DNA of 8,396 nucleotides from an uncultured Oligoflexia bacterium (GTDB lineage: Bacteria; Bdellovibrionota; Bacteriovoracia; Bacteriovoracales; Bacteriovoracaceae), in contig CATLVA010000048.1 of the NCBI GenBank assembly GCA_950060715.1, forward strand, positions 1 through 8,396, given 5' to 3'. Positions 1-4,750 of this stretch are shown piece by piece; within the stretch, counting starts at the first letter, position 1, and each line of letters starts with the position of its first letter. Below the pieces are notes generated by a model. The model saw only the letters and a list, made by a program, of their open reading frames with translations. It did no database searches and had not been told where the DNA came from. Position numbers and translations under genes: made by a program.

Positions 1-864
1 AGGGAGTAGATCATAATTTGAAAATTCTAATTGGGGGTATTGATTGAGGGATTCGTCCTCACTAAATAGAGTGAAGGTCGGGACTTCATACTGTCCACTT
101 AACCATTCATCCCTACGTTTTTTATAGACCAGAACCTTGCCTTCTTTTCTAAGAACAAGGCGAAGTAAATGTAGATCAAAATAATTGCTATCGGCTACAT
201 GTGATTCTTTTACCACAGGATACATCAGAGGATTGGCCCTACCCTGACAATTCTCTTTCAAAGGACATAACTCACAGGCAGCAGTTCTCGCCTGACAAAT
301 TCTTCTCCCAAGATCCATCAGTGCCTCATTAAGATTTCTAGCACCAAGGCTTTCAATGGACTGACAAATTTCATTATTTTCAAATAGCTGGCGAAGCTTT
401 TTTTGAAGCTTTGGTCCTTTATGCTCTTCTATTGCATAGTAACGAGCAAGTACTCGTTCTAAATTCGCATCTACAGACAAGTCGGGTATATTGGCTCCAA
501 TCGATCTGAGCGCAGAAGCCGTATAATCACCAATGCCTTTAATTTTTAGAAGCTCTTCTTTATCTGTGGGAATTTCACCATTAAATTTTTCACAAATTTC
601 TATAGCAGCACTATGGAGACTACGGGCCCTTCTATAATATCCAAGTCCTTGCCAATTTTTCATCACATCCTCTTGCGAGGCTTGGGCAAGAGTTTTTACT
701 GTCGGATAAGCGGCCATAAAGCGGTCAAAATGCTTAAGCACAGTCCCTACTGTTGTTTGCTGTAGCATAATTTCTGACACGAGCGTGCCATAGAGGCTAC
801 GGTTAATACGCCATGGTAATTCGGAGTAGTTTTTTTTAGACCACTCGATCAAGGTTTTATTCAT
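1..864 (-). CDS. mutY: A/G-specific adenine DNA glycosylase MutY (3' end outside window)
   Basis: MutY removes adenine mispaired with 8-oxoguanine or guanine in base excision repair. I translated 288 codons from the ATG at 862-864; the C-terminus lies beyond position 1. Visible signs of the family: LPWR at residues 16-19; SEIMLQQT at 30-37 with the catalytic glutamate E31; the helix-hairpin-helix KIKGIGDYTASAL at 107-119; VDANLERVLAR at 131-141 with the conserved aspartate D132; and a 4Fe-4S cluster set C190, C197, C200, C206 (C-X6-C-X2-C-X5-C). From about residue 228 a Nudix-like C-terminal domain begins, the part that reads 8-oxoguanine in the family, and it is cut by the window edge. The start fits the N-terminus of known MutY proteins. 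It overlaps the upstream gene's TGA as ATGA and has no clear Shine-Dalgarno sequence, so translational coupling is likely. All key residues are present. Confidence 0.96.
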   Translation of the reverse strand, partial: MNKTLIEWSKKNYSELPWRINRSLYGTLVSEIMLQQTTVGTVLKHFDRFMAAYPTVKTLAQASQEDVMKNWQGLGYYRRARSLHSAAIEICEKFNGEIPTDKEELLKIKGIGDYTASALRSIGANIPDLSVDANLERVLARYYAIEEHKGPKLQKKLRQLFENNEICQSIESLGARNLNEALMDLGRRICQARTAACELCPLKENCQGRANPLMYPVVKESHVADSNYFDLHLLRLVLRKEGKVLVYKKRRDEWLSGQYEVPTFTLFSEDESLNQYPQLEFSNYDLLP

Positions 865-1670
865 AGACAGAACTTTCTAATTCTTTTTAATTCGGACTTT
901 AGATCTTTCGCAAACAATGGTTTGTTTAAGCCTCTCATCGTCCCTACTCCGGTTGCTTCGATTGCGGAGATAAAATCATCTTTAGCTTCAAAGATATCAG
1001 TTATGATAATTACCTTCTGAGCTTTTGAATTGGCAAGATCTTGCATGATTCTATTCATATTGTTAAGTCCACCACTTAGACAAACTCGATCAAAGGCGCC
1101 TGCCTCTTTTCGAAATTCCTCAAAATAATAAACCTTCATTTTTTGATTTAGCGGACAAGTAGCACTTAGGTCTTTTAGAAATCGCTCACGCTTGCACTCT
1201 TGATCAAAACCAAAAAAATCCACTTGCTTCATCGTGGAGCTAACATCGACCCAAATTTCAAGTTCAGACTTCCCTTCTTTCATTTTCTTTTGAGCTTCAC
1301 CACAGAATATGTCGAACATTTGTGTTTCATCACAATTGATCATATTTCTTTCTGTTCCTGCGTGAACTTCCATAAACTCATATTTTTGGGAGTTTTCCAC
1401 TTCAGAGATATCAACTTGTTCATAATCACCTGGCTCACTTCCAGGTTTATACAAACCGACCTGTGGATCAAAACAATGATCTCCCATAGGCTGGCACTGA
1501 AGAGCTCTTTGTGCAAACATGGGCTGCTTATATTTGGGTGTTAGTGAGTCAAGCCAAACAGTTGCACTCATCTCACTTAAAAACCAAACTTCAAACGACT
1601 TCGGCATGGCCAGCAATTGCGAGCTCATTATCAAAATTAAAAATATAAAAGTCGTTTTAGCTAATCTCAT
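861..1670 (-). CDS. Exported protein with von Willebrand A-like core and degenerate MIDAS, function unknown
   Basis: This 269-residue protein is not one I recognise by name. Residues 1-21 are a Sec signal peptide (basic MRLAK, then a hydrophobic run to SSQLLA), so it should act in the periplasm or beyond. The middle looks like a von Willebrand A fold. Strand LEIWVDVSSTM at 137-147 resembles the first MIDAS loop (D142, S144, T146 where DxSxS is usual). LSGGLNNM at 198-205 sits where the second metal-binding loop belongs but lacks its threonine. VIIITD at 220-225 matches the third strand with its aspartate D225. Eight cysteines in the mature part (59, 66, 113, 123, 159, 172, 197, 268) suggest disulfides in an exported protein. 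The ATG shares its A with the upstream regulator's stop (TAATG), and the stop overlaps the mutY start (ATGA), so the gene is the middle of an operon. The nearest GAGG lies about 14 bases upstream, which favours coupling. The fold assignment is inference. Confidence 0.85.
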   Translation of the reverse strand: MRLAKTTFIFLILIMSSQLLAMPKSFEVWFLSEMSATVWLDSLTPKYKQPMFAQRALQCQPMGDHCFDPQVGLYKPGSEPGDYEQVDISEVENSQKYEFMEVHAGTERNMINCDETQMFDIFCGEAQKKMKEGKSELEIWVDVSSTMKQVDFFGFDQECKRERFLKDLSATCPLNQKMKVYYFEEFRKEAGAFDRVCLSGGLNNMNRIMQDLANSKAQKVIIITDIFEAKDDFISAIEATGVGTMRGLNKPLFAKDLKSELKRIRKFCL

Positions 1671-2212
1671 TAAAAGTTTATTTGCCTCTGCTTAAAGTAG
1701 CGAAATAATGAGTTCCCTACATCTACAATTAAATCTTTTCCTTCTGGGTCAAGGTCAAGAAAGTCAGTTAAAAAACCTTTTTGTCTTGGACTAAGCTGAT
1801 CTAGCTTCTCTCTTACAGAAAGATTTTTTTGCTTTTCCCCAAAAGACATACTCACACCACGTATATTTGCCTTAGTTGTAGTACGAGTTGTTTCCTCTGA
1901 CTCTCCCTCTTCAGGCTTATCGGCTGAAAACTGATCTTTATAAAATGCCACTAGCTTTTTAAAGGTATGAGTAGACTCTTCGTCGACAAAATCAATAACT
2001 TCATGGAGTGGAATATTTAAATAGGCCACGATCTTTGCAATCATTTGCTCATCTATCTCTTTCGTTTTTTGATTTAAAAAACGACTCATAGTAGAAATAC
2101 CTGCATCTACAGCTTCAGCCAGATCCTTTTGTGATAAGCCTCCACGTATTTGCATGTACTTACGAACAACTCCGAGAAACATCTCAATAAAATCTATATT
2201 AAATTTAATCAT
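1670..2212 (-). CDS. XRE-family helix-turn-helix regulator, 180 aa
   Basis: A probable DNA-binding regulator. Residues about 14-75 form a Cro/C1-type helix-turn-helix domain: LSQKDLAEAVDAGISTMSRF at 26-45 carries the positioning and recognition helices, and the following helices include IAKIVAYLNIPLHEVIDF (58-75). A polar acidic linker, rich in E, S and T, covers about 95-115. The C-terminal part (about 130-178) contains KLDQLSPRQKGFLTDFLDLD and looks like a small helical domain, perhaps for dimerisation or a partner; I do not recognise it. No signal peptide or membrane segment is present. The start is well supported: GGAGG lies 7 bases before the ATG. It is the first gene of the operon with the VWA-like gene and mutY (TAATG junction), and it diverges from the pentapeptide gene. 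Palindromes in the shared upstream region make autoregulation plausible. The target genes cannot be read from the sequence. Confidence 0.88.
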   Translation of the reverse strand: MIKFNIDFIEMFLGVVRKYMQIRGGLSQKDLAEAVDAGISTMSRFLNQKTKEIDEQMIAKIVAYLNIPLHEVIDFVDEESTHTFKKLVAFYKDQFSADKPEEGESEETTRTTTKANIRGVSMSFGEKQKNLSVREKLDQLSPRQKGFLTDFLDLDPEGKDLIVDVGNSLFRYFKQRQINF

Positions 2213-2219
2213 TTTGGAT

Positions 2220-2224
2220 CCTCC
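2220..2224 (-). promoter_or_regulatory. Shine-Dalgarno site of the XRE regulator
   Basis: GGAGG (CCTCC on the plus strand) stands 7 bases before the ATG at 2210-2212 and fixes that start codon. It is the only strong ribosome binding site in the minus-strand operon. The two downstream genes have stop/start overlaps instead. Confidence 0.85.
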
Positions 2225-2259
2225 GTTTACTTTCTCTATGCAACATATCGGTTACATTC

Positions 2260-2276
2260 TGCAATTATTTATAGCA
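2260..2276. promoter_or_regulatory. Near-palindrome over the operon -10, possible operator
   Basis: TGCAAT-TATTT-ATAGCA: six-base arms with one mismatch around a five-base centre. It covers the -10 of the minus-strand promoter. A related repeat, GCAAT-TTT-ATTGC, occurs at 2321-2333, just before the -35 of the divergent gene. Dimeric XRE repressors often use such paired sites; which protein binds here is inference. AT-rich intergenic DNA can give such matches by chance. Confidence 0.3.
2268..2276 (-). promoter_or_regulatory. Candidate extended -10 promoter for the XRE-VWA-mutY operon
   Basis: Read on the minus strand, this is TGC followed by TATAAA, an extended -10 element with five of six matches to TATAAT. 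No good -35 box lies 17 bases upstream, which fits the extended -10 class. Transcription would start near 2261, giving a leader of about 50 bases. The element lies inside a near-palindrome (2260-2276), so the regulator could block its own promoter. Predicted from sequence only. Confidence 0.5.
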
Positions 2277-2320
2277 TAAGTCATTAAAATAGCAGTTTTA
2301 TCGGAATTAATTTCCACCAT

Positions 2321-2333
2321 GCAATTTTATTGC
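2321..2333. promoter_or_regulatory. Inverted repeat GCAAT-TTT-ATTGC next to the -35 box
   Basis: Perfect five-base arms with a three-base centre end directly before the TTGACG at 2334. The arms resemble those of the repeat over the divergent promoter (2260-2276), so both may be sites for the same protein. Function is inferred. Confidence 0.3.
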
Positions 2334-2362
2334 TTGACGAATTGCGTCATGCATGAGATACT
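2334..2362 (+). promoter_or_regulatory. Sigma-70-type promoter of the pentapeptide-repeat gene
   Basis: TTGACG at 2334-2339 (five of six to TTGACA), a 17-base spacer, and GATACT at 2357-2362 (four of six to TATAAT), preceded by TGA as an extended -10. Transcription would begin near 2369, about 25 bases before the ATG at 2394. Because the promoter lies downstream of the possible ATG at 2319, it decides the start of the gene in favour of 2394. Confidence 0.65.
2335..2349. promoter_or_regulatory. Perfect inverted repeat TGACG-N5-CGTCA inside the promoter
   Basis: TGACG-AATTG-CGTCA overlaps the -35 box and most of the spacer of the plus-strand promoter. A protein bound here would compete with RNA polymerase, so a repressor operator is the simplest reading. 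The binding protein is unknown; the divergent XRE regulator is one candidate. Confidence 0.4.
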
Positions 2363-2393
2363 GGTTTTAGGAAATGCAACACGGGGAAACGAT

Positions 2394-2657
2394 ATGCAAA
2401 CTACTAACGTAATACAATTTAACTTAGTAAATACGAAAGCTTACAAGACTATTATAAATACAAGAGTAAATAATATAAATTTAAATAACAAACTTTTTGC
2501 TGGATCACGTATTGAAAACACAGTATTTGAAAACGTTAACTTTGTTGAGTGTGATTTCCAAGGTACTGAAATTATTAACTGCAAGTTTGTTAACTGCAAC
2601 TTTGAAAATTGCAATTTTGAGTTCTCTAGAATTAAAAATTGCAATATGGTTGCATGA
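2394..2657 (+). CDS. Small pentapeptide-repeat protein, 87 aa (probable 5' part of a frameshifted gene)
   Basis: Textbook pentapeptide repeats. From residue 20 to 85 every fifth residue is hydrophobic (I20, V25, L30, F35, I40, F45, F50, F55, I60, F65, F70, F75, I80, M85). Two positions earlier the residue is nearly always small or Cys (S38, T43, V48, C53, T58, C63, C68, C73, S78, C83). Such proteins fold as a right-handed square beta-helix; 14 pentads make about 3.5 turns. No signal peptide is seen, so it should be cytoplasmic. I chose the ATG at 2394, with GGGG 7 bases upstream and a promoter ending at 2362; an ATG at 2319 lies upstream of that promoter. The frame stops at TGA 2655-2657, but the pentad pattern goes on in the +1 frame to 2844, so this is likely a truncated product. 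Some larger family members protect DNA gyrase; nothing here shows that role. Confidence 0.75.
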   Translation: MQTTNVIQFNLVNTKAYKTIINTRVNNINLNNKLFAGSRIENTVFENVNFVECDFQGTEIINCKFVNCNFENCNFEFSRIKNCNMVA

Positions 2658-2844
2658 AGGTTGCAATTTTTGCATTTCGAATTCCCTTAACACTAACTTT
2701 CTATCTTGCATGCTAACCGCCAATAAATACGAGGAAAGTGAGCATATTGAAGCAACTTTCATCAACTCTATTAAAGAAGACGGAACGATGGATGAGTACG
2801 CTATGGAAGCAACAACTCTCTCTTACTGCCAAGTAGCAGCTTAA
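2656..2844 (+). pseudogene. Out-of-frame continuation of the pentapeptide-repeat gene
   Basis: In the frame one base ahead of the 2394 gene, 62 codons run from GAA at 2656 to the TAA at 2842-2844. They divide into pentads EGCNF, CISNS, LNTNF, LSCML, TANKY, EESEH, IEATF and so on. The residue two before the end of each of these seven is C, S, T, C, N, S, A, all small, as the family requires, and the end residue is often F, L or Y. The last five pentads, ending in SYCQVAA, are more degenerate. There is no good start with a ribosome binding site; TTG at 2650 and ATG at 2710 are weak. The simplest reading is the 3' part of the same gene, cut off by a frameshift near 2649-2655. A repaired gene would encode about 147 residues. 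A programmed frameshift, phase variation or a sequence error are alternatives. Confidence 0.6.
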
Positions 2845-2951
2845 TCCACTCAAGGCCAATGATGGCCTAATAACTTAAGGATGAAGCCCGCCTTGCACGG
2901 ATGCTGACCTCTCTATAACCCCTCGATAAACATTTCGAAAGCACTCCTCAA

Positions 2952-2987
2952 GGGCCCAGGAAACTGGGCCTCATTTCTTTTTTTGTT
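2952..2987 (+). terminator. Rho-independent terminator after the pentapeptide gene
   Basis: GGCCCAG at 2953-2959 pairs with CTGGGCC at 2964-2970 around a GAAA tetraloop, extended by a G-T pair (2952/2971). The stem is followed by TCATTTC and seven T. It ends plus-strand transcription coming from the pentapeptide gene or from a small RNA. On the minus strand no T-run follows the stem, so it acts in one direction. Confidence 0.85.
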
Positions 2988-3060
2988 TTATCCTGTAAAT
3001 ATTTCGTGGTGTATAGCGATTTTCAACACAACGCGTTACAGTTAACAAAATGCTTAAACT

Positions 3061-3065
3061 GGAGG
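3061..3065 (+). promoter_or_regulatory. Shine-Dalgarno site of the repeat-protein gene
   Basis: GGAGG, 6 bases before the ATG at 3072. It sets the start and rules against the in-frame GTG at 3006, which has no ribosome binding site and would put 22 non-signal-like residues ahead of a clear signal peptide. Confidence 0.9.
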
Positions 3066-3071
3066 CTTAAC

Positions 3072-4070
3072 ATGGCAAAGCGTACTATCGCCGCTGCACT
3101 ACTAACCCTTTCAATGAGCTCATTTGCTCTTGATAATATTGGCGTACATCAGTCTTATTATGTAACTGAAAAAGGACGTCCAATTACTGTTAAATCTGAA
3201 ATACCAGCAGACGGTTCAGGTTGGGCCACAACTTTCTCACCAGATGAATTCTTTTACCAAAAAGATATTGTTGATACTTTTGGTGGAAATTATATCGTAA
3301 TGGATACTGATGGAATTATTCACACGCTAGACTCTCAAGGAAATATGTACAAAGAGCTAGATGCTTATGCAGATTCTAAAGTTAAAGTTGCTGGAATGAA
3401 CTACTTCATTACTAGAAAAGGTACGATTGTCGTAATTAAGCACGACGGTATGATTGGAAAGACTGAAGCTGGCTTTGAAAGAGTTAATAAGAAAGAAGCT
3501 GGTGGGATGTATTTCTTTCACAAAAGAAAATTGATGATCCCAAATATTTTTACTGGAGACAACGTTGAGCTTCCATACTCAACCAGCAGAAGAAAAGCTG
3601 AAAAATATGGTATCCTTCATATCGATGGTGATATTGAAATATACGGTGACAGCTATTTTGTGACTGAAGAAAATAAAATTTATACCATTGGATTTAAGTG
3701 GAAAAAAGTAATCATCGTAAGAGAAGATGAAGTTCGCGGAAGAACAAGAAGAACTGAAGAACTTCAAGAAAACTATTTTCCAGAAATACATGAACATACA
3801 CTTCCAGGATCAATGTCACACGAGGACATCGTGAAAAAAGGTGGAAATTTTTTCTTTGATAAATTAGGAAACCTTTTCACAATTTCTGATAAAGGTGAAT
3901 TTAAAAGACATGGAACTATTGCTGGTAAAGCAGGGCAGCTTCCTAGCCAACTAGGTGGGAACTATATGATCTTCAGTGATAAATCTCTTTACCAAGTAGA
4001 TGAAAAAGGTGAATTAAATTTTGTTCACAAAATTGATCCAAAAGTTAACGTATTAGTGACAAATAAGTAG
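3072..4070 (+). CDS. Secreted protein of about seven beta-hairpin repeats, function unknown
   Basis: A 332-residue protein I cannot name. Residues 1-19 are a Sec signal peptide (MAKR, hydrophobic core, cut after SSFA); no lipobox cysteine, membrane helix or outer-membrane anchor is seen, so a soluble periplasmic or secreted protein is likely. The mature part has a recurring motif, roughly G-G-N-Y-F-x5-G-x-L-Y-T-I-x3-G. Copies: QSYYVTEKGRPITV (27-40), GGNYIVMDTDGIIHTL (71-86), GMNYFITRKGTIVVI (108-122), GGMYFFHKRKLMI (144-156), GDSYFVTEENKIYTI (192-206), GGNFFFDKLGNLFTI (257-271) and GGNYMIFSDKSLYQV (295-309). Spacing is mostly 36-48 residues, with a charged insertion around 210-255. Seven such units suggest a small beta-propeller, which is inference. 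The mature protein has no cysteine. It is monocistronic: a terminator lies upstream and another downstream. Confidence 0.88.
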   Translation: MAKRTIAAALLTLSMSSFALDNIGVHQSYYVTEKGRPITVKSEIPADGSGWATTFSPDEFFYQKDIVDTFGGNYIVMDTDGIIHTLDSQGNMYKELDAYADSKVKVAGMNYFITRKGTIVVIKHDGMIGKTEAGFERVNKKEAGGMYFFHKRKLMIPNIFTGDNVELPYSTSRRKAEKYGILHIDGDIEIYGDSYFVTEENKIYTIGFKWKKVIIVREDEVRGRTRRTEELQENYFPEIHEHTLPGSMSHEDIVKKGGNFFFDKLGNLFTISDKGEFKRHGTIAGKAGQLPSQLGGNYMIFSDKSLYQVDEKGELNFVHKIDPKVNVLVTNK

Positions 4071-4105
4071 TCGTCAGACTATTGTTATCTCTCTCTCTAC
4101 AATAC

Positions 4106-4134
4106 AAAAAAGGCTGCAATCGCAGCCTTTTTTT
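4106..4134. terminator. Bidirectional terminator between convergent genes
   Basis: A-tract 4106-4111, GGCTGC at 4112-4117, loop AATC, GCAGCC at 4122-4127, then seven T at 4128-4134. With the A-tract on one side and the T-run on the other it can stop transcription both ways: the plus-strand repeat-protein gene (stop at 4068-4070) and the minus-strand smc-lolA operon. The stop codon of the lolA-like gene (4133-4135) lies at the edge of the T-run. Confidence 0.92.
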
Positions 4135-4750
4135 ATAGAAAATTTGTATTGGTATTTTTGGGCGGTGTGAATCTGAAAGTTGAAGACTTAAATCCTTTTT
4201 TCACACTCAATTTTTTTGTGGTCAAGATAGTTGGGTTCTCATCATTTCGAGTAAACATCTTCATCGATTCTAACTGAGAAAACTTTGCATCTTTATTATT
4301 ATAGTTTAGCTCAAATTTGTAATAACCAAGTCGCTTTTCATTATCCTCAGAAAAACTCAACTCATACACTTTATCGTTCAGTTTCTTCACTTGATATTCT
4401 GAATTTGATTTCAATCCAAAGCTTAGTTTATCAAAAATCTTTGAAAGACAATGAACAGATGAATTACCAATAAGTACTTCGCCTTTCTCTCCCTCAAATA
4501 AAGGAGGAGTATATATCCAAACTTTTTCAGGGTTACAGACGTATATTTTTTCATCATCATCTCCCTTAGAATGCATATAAACGTTACCTTTAAACTGATA
4601 TTTTAAGGAAATATCAGTTTCGATATTTCCAGAAATTATCGATTTTTTGGTTTGAACAAATTCACCTAAAAATGCTTTCGGAACATAACCGGCTAGAACA
4701 CTCTCCAGCATAGCAAAGAAAAGAATTGTACAAATTAAAACTCTTATCAT
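4133..4750 (-). CDS. lolA: LolA-like outer-membrane lipoprotein carrier protein
   Basis: LolA carries lipoproteins across the periplasm from the LolCDE transporter to the outer membrane. This 205-residue protein has a signal peptide at 1-20 (cut after ESVLA, before GYVP). It shows family features in order: FLGEFVQTKKS at 27-37 (the LolA 'F-x-Q' start of the half-barrel), VCNPEKVWIYTPP at 71-83 (strand and turn close to the family's 'dG..lW.Y.P'), and a long stretch of beta strands to FRFTPPKNTN at 192-201 (the usual C-terminal 'F.f..P'). Two cysteines in the mature part (C72, C101) could pair. The length fits the family. Its ATG overlaps the smc stop as ATGA and there is no Shine-Dalgarno sequence, so translation is probably coupled to smc. 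Sequence similarity to the E. coli protein is low, so the carrier role is a family-level call; a LolA-fold relative with another cargo is possible. Confidence 0.8.
   Translation of the reverse strand: MIRVLICTILFFAMLESVLAGYVPKAFLGEFVQTKKSIISGNIETDISLKYQFKGNVYMHSKGDDDEKIYVCNPEKVWIYTPPLFEGEKGEVLIGNSSVHCLSKIFDKLSFGLKSNSEYQVKKLNDKVYELSFSEDNEKRLGYYKFELNYNNKDAKFSQLESMKMFTRNDENPTILTTKKLSVKKGFKSSTFRFTPPKNTNTNFL

Larger units (their letters stand above)
2845..3071. other. Intergenic region; GC-rich segment may be a 3' UTR or small RNA
   Basis: This 227-base stretch has no convincing reading frame. Positions 2881-2970 hold 49 G or C in 90 bases, clearly richer than the neighbouring genes. A hairpin AGGCCA-ATGA-TGGCCT lies at 2853-2868 without a following T-run. 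CU-rich motifs resembling anti-Shine-Dalgarno sequences occur at 2907-2912 (ACCTCT), 2918-2924 (ACCCCTC) and 2944-2949 (CTCCTC). A strong terminator follows. Either this is the 3' UTR of the pentapeptide transcript or a separate small RNA; I found no convincing promoter for the latter. Bases 2990-3060 should contain the promoter of the 3072 gene, but no clear -35/-10 pair stands out. Confidence 0.35.

Noticed and set aside
1200..1544. Open frame on the plus strand opposite the VWA-like gene
   Set aside because: It is antisense to a well-supported gene, has no ribosome binding site, and its translation is not protein-like.
2319..2393. Upstream ATG at 2319 as the start of the pentapeptide gene
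   Set aside because: It has no ribosome binding site, lies before the best promoter (2334-2362), and the extra residues are not repeat-like.
2652..2658. Programmed +1 frameshift at the TGA of the pentapeptide gene
   Set aside because: Not excluded, but no known slippery sequence or stimulator is visible, and a +1 slip would leave the pentad register two residues out; an indel explains it better.
2654..2716. A 20-residue hydrophobic peptide (ATG 2654, third frame), possibly a leader or toxin
   Set aside because: No ribosome binding site, and it lies across the two frames of the pentapeptide gene; likely chance.
2441..2765. Minus-strand open frames opposite the pentapeptide gene
   Set aside because: They mirror the repeat pattern of the plus strand and lack start signals.
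2893..2919. TTGCAC-15-TATAAC as a promoter for the small-RNA candidate
   Set aside because: The spacer is too short and the -35 match is poor.
3030..3046. Palindromes AACGCGTT and GTTAAC before the repeat-protein gene as operators
   Set aside because: Short palindromes are frequent by chance, and I could not place a promoter with confidence beside them.
3006..3071. GTG at 3006 as the start of the repeat-protein gene
   Set aside because: No Shine-Dalgarno sequence; the ATG at 3072 has GGAGG 6 bases upstream and begins a typical signal peptide.
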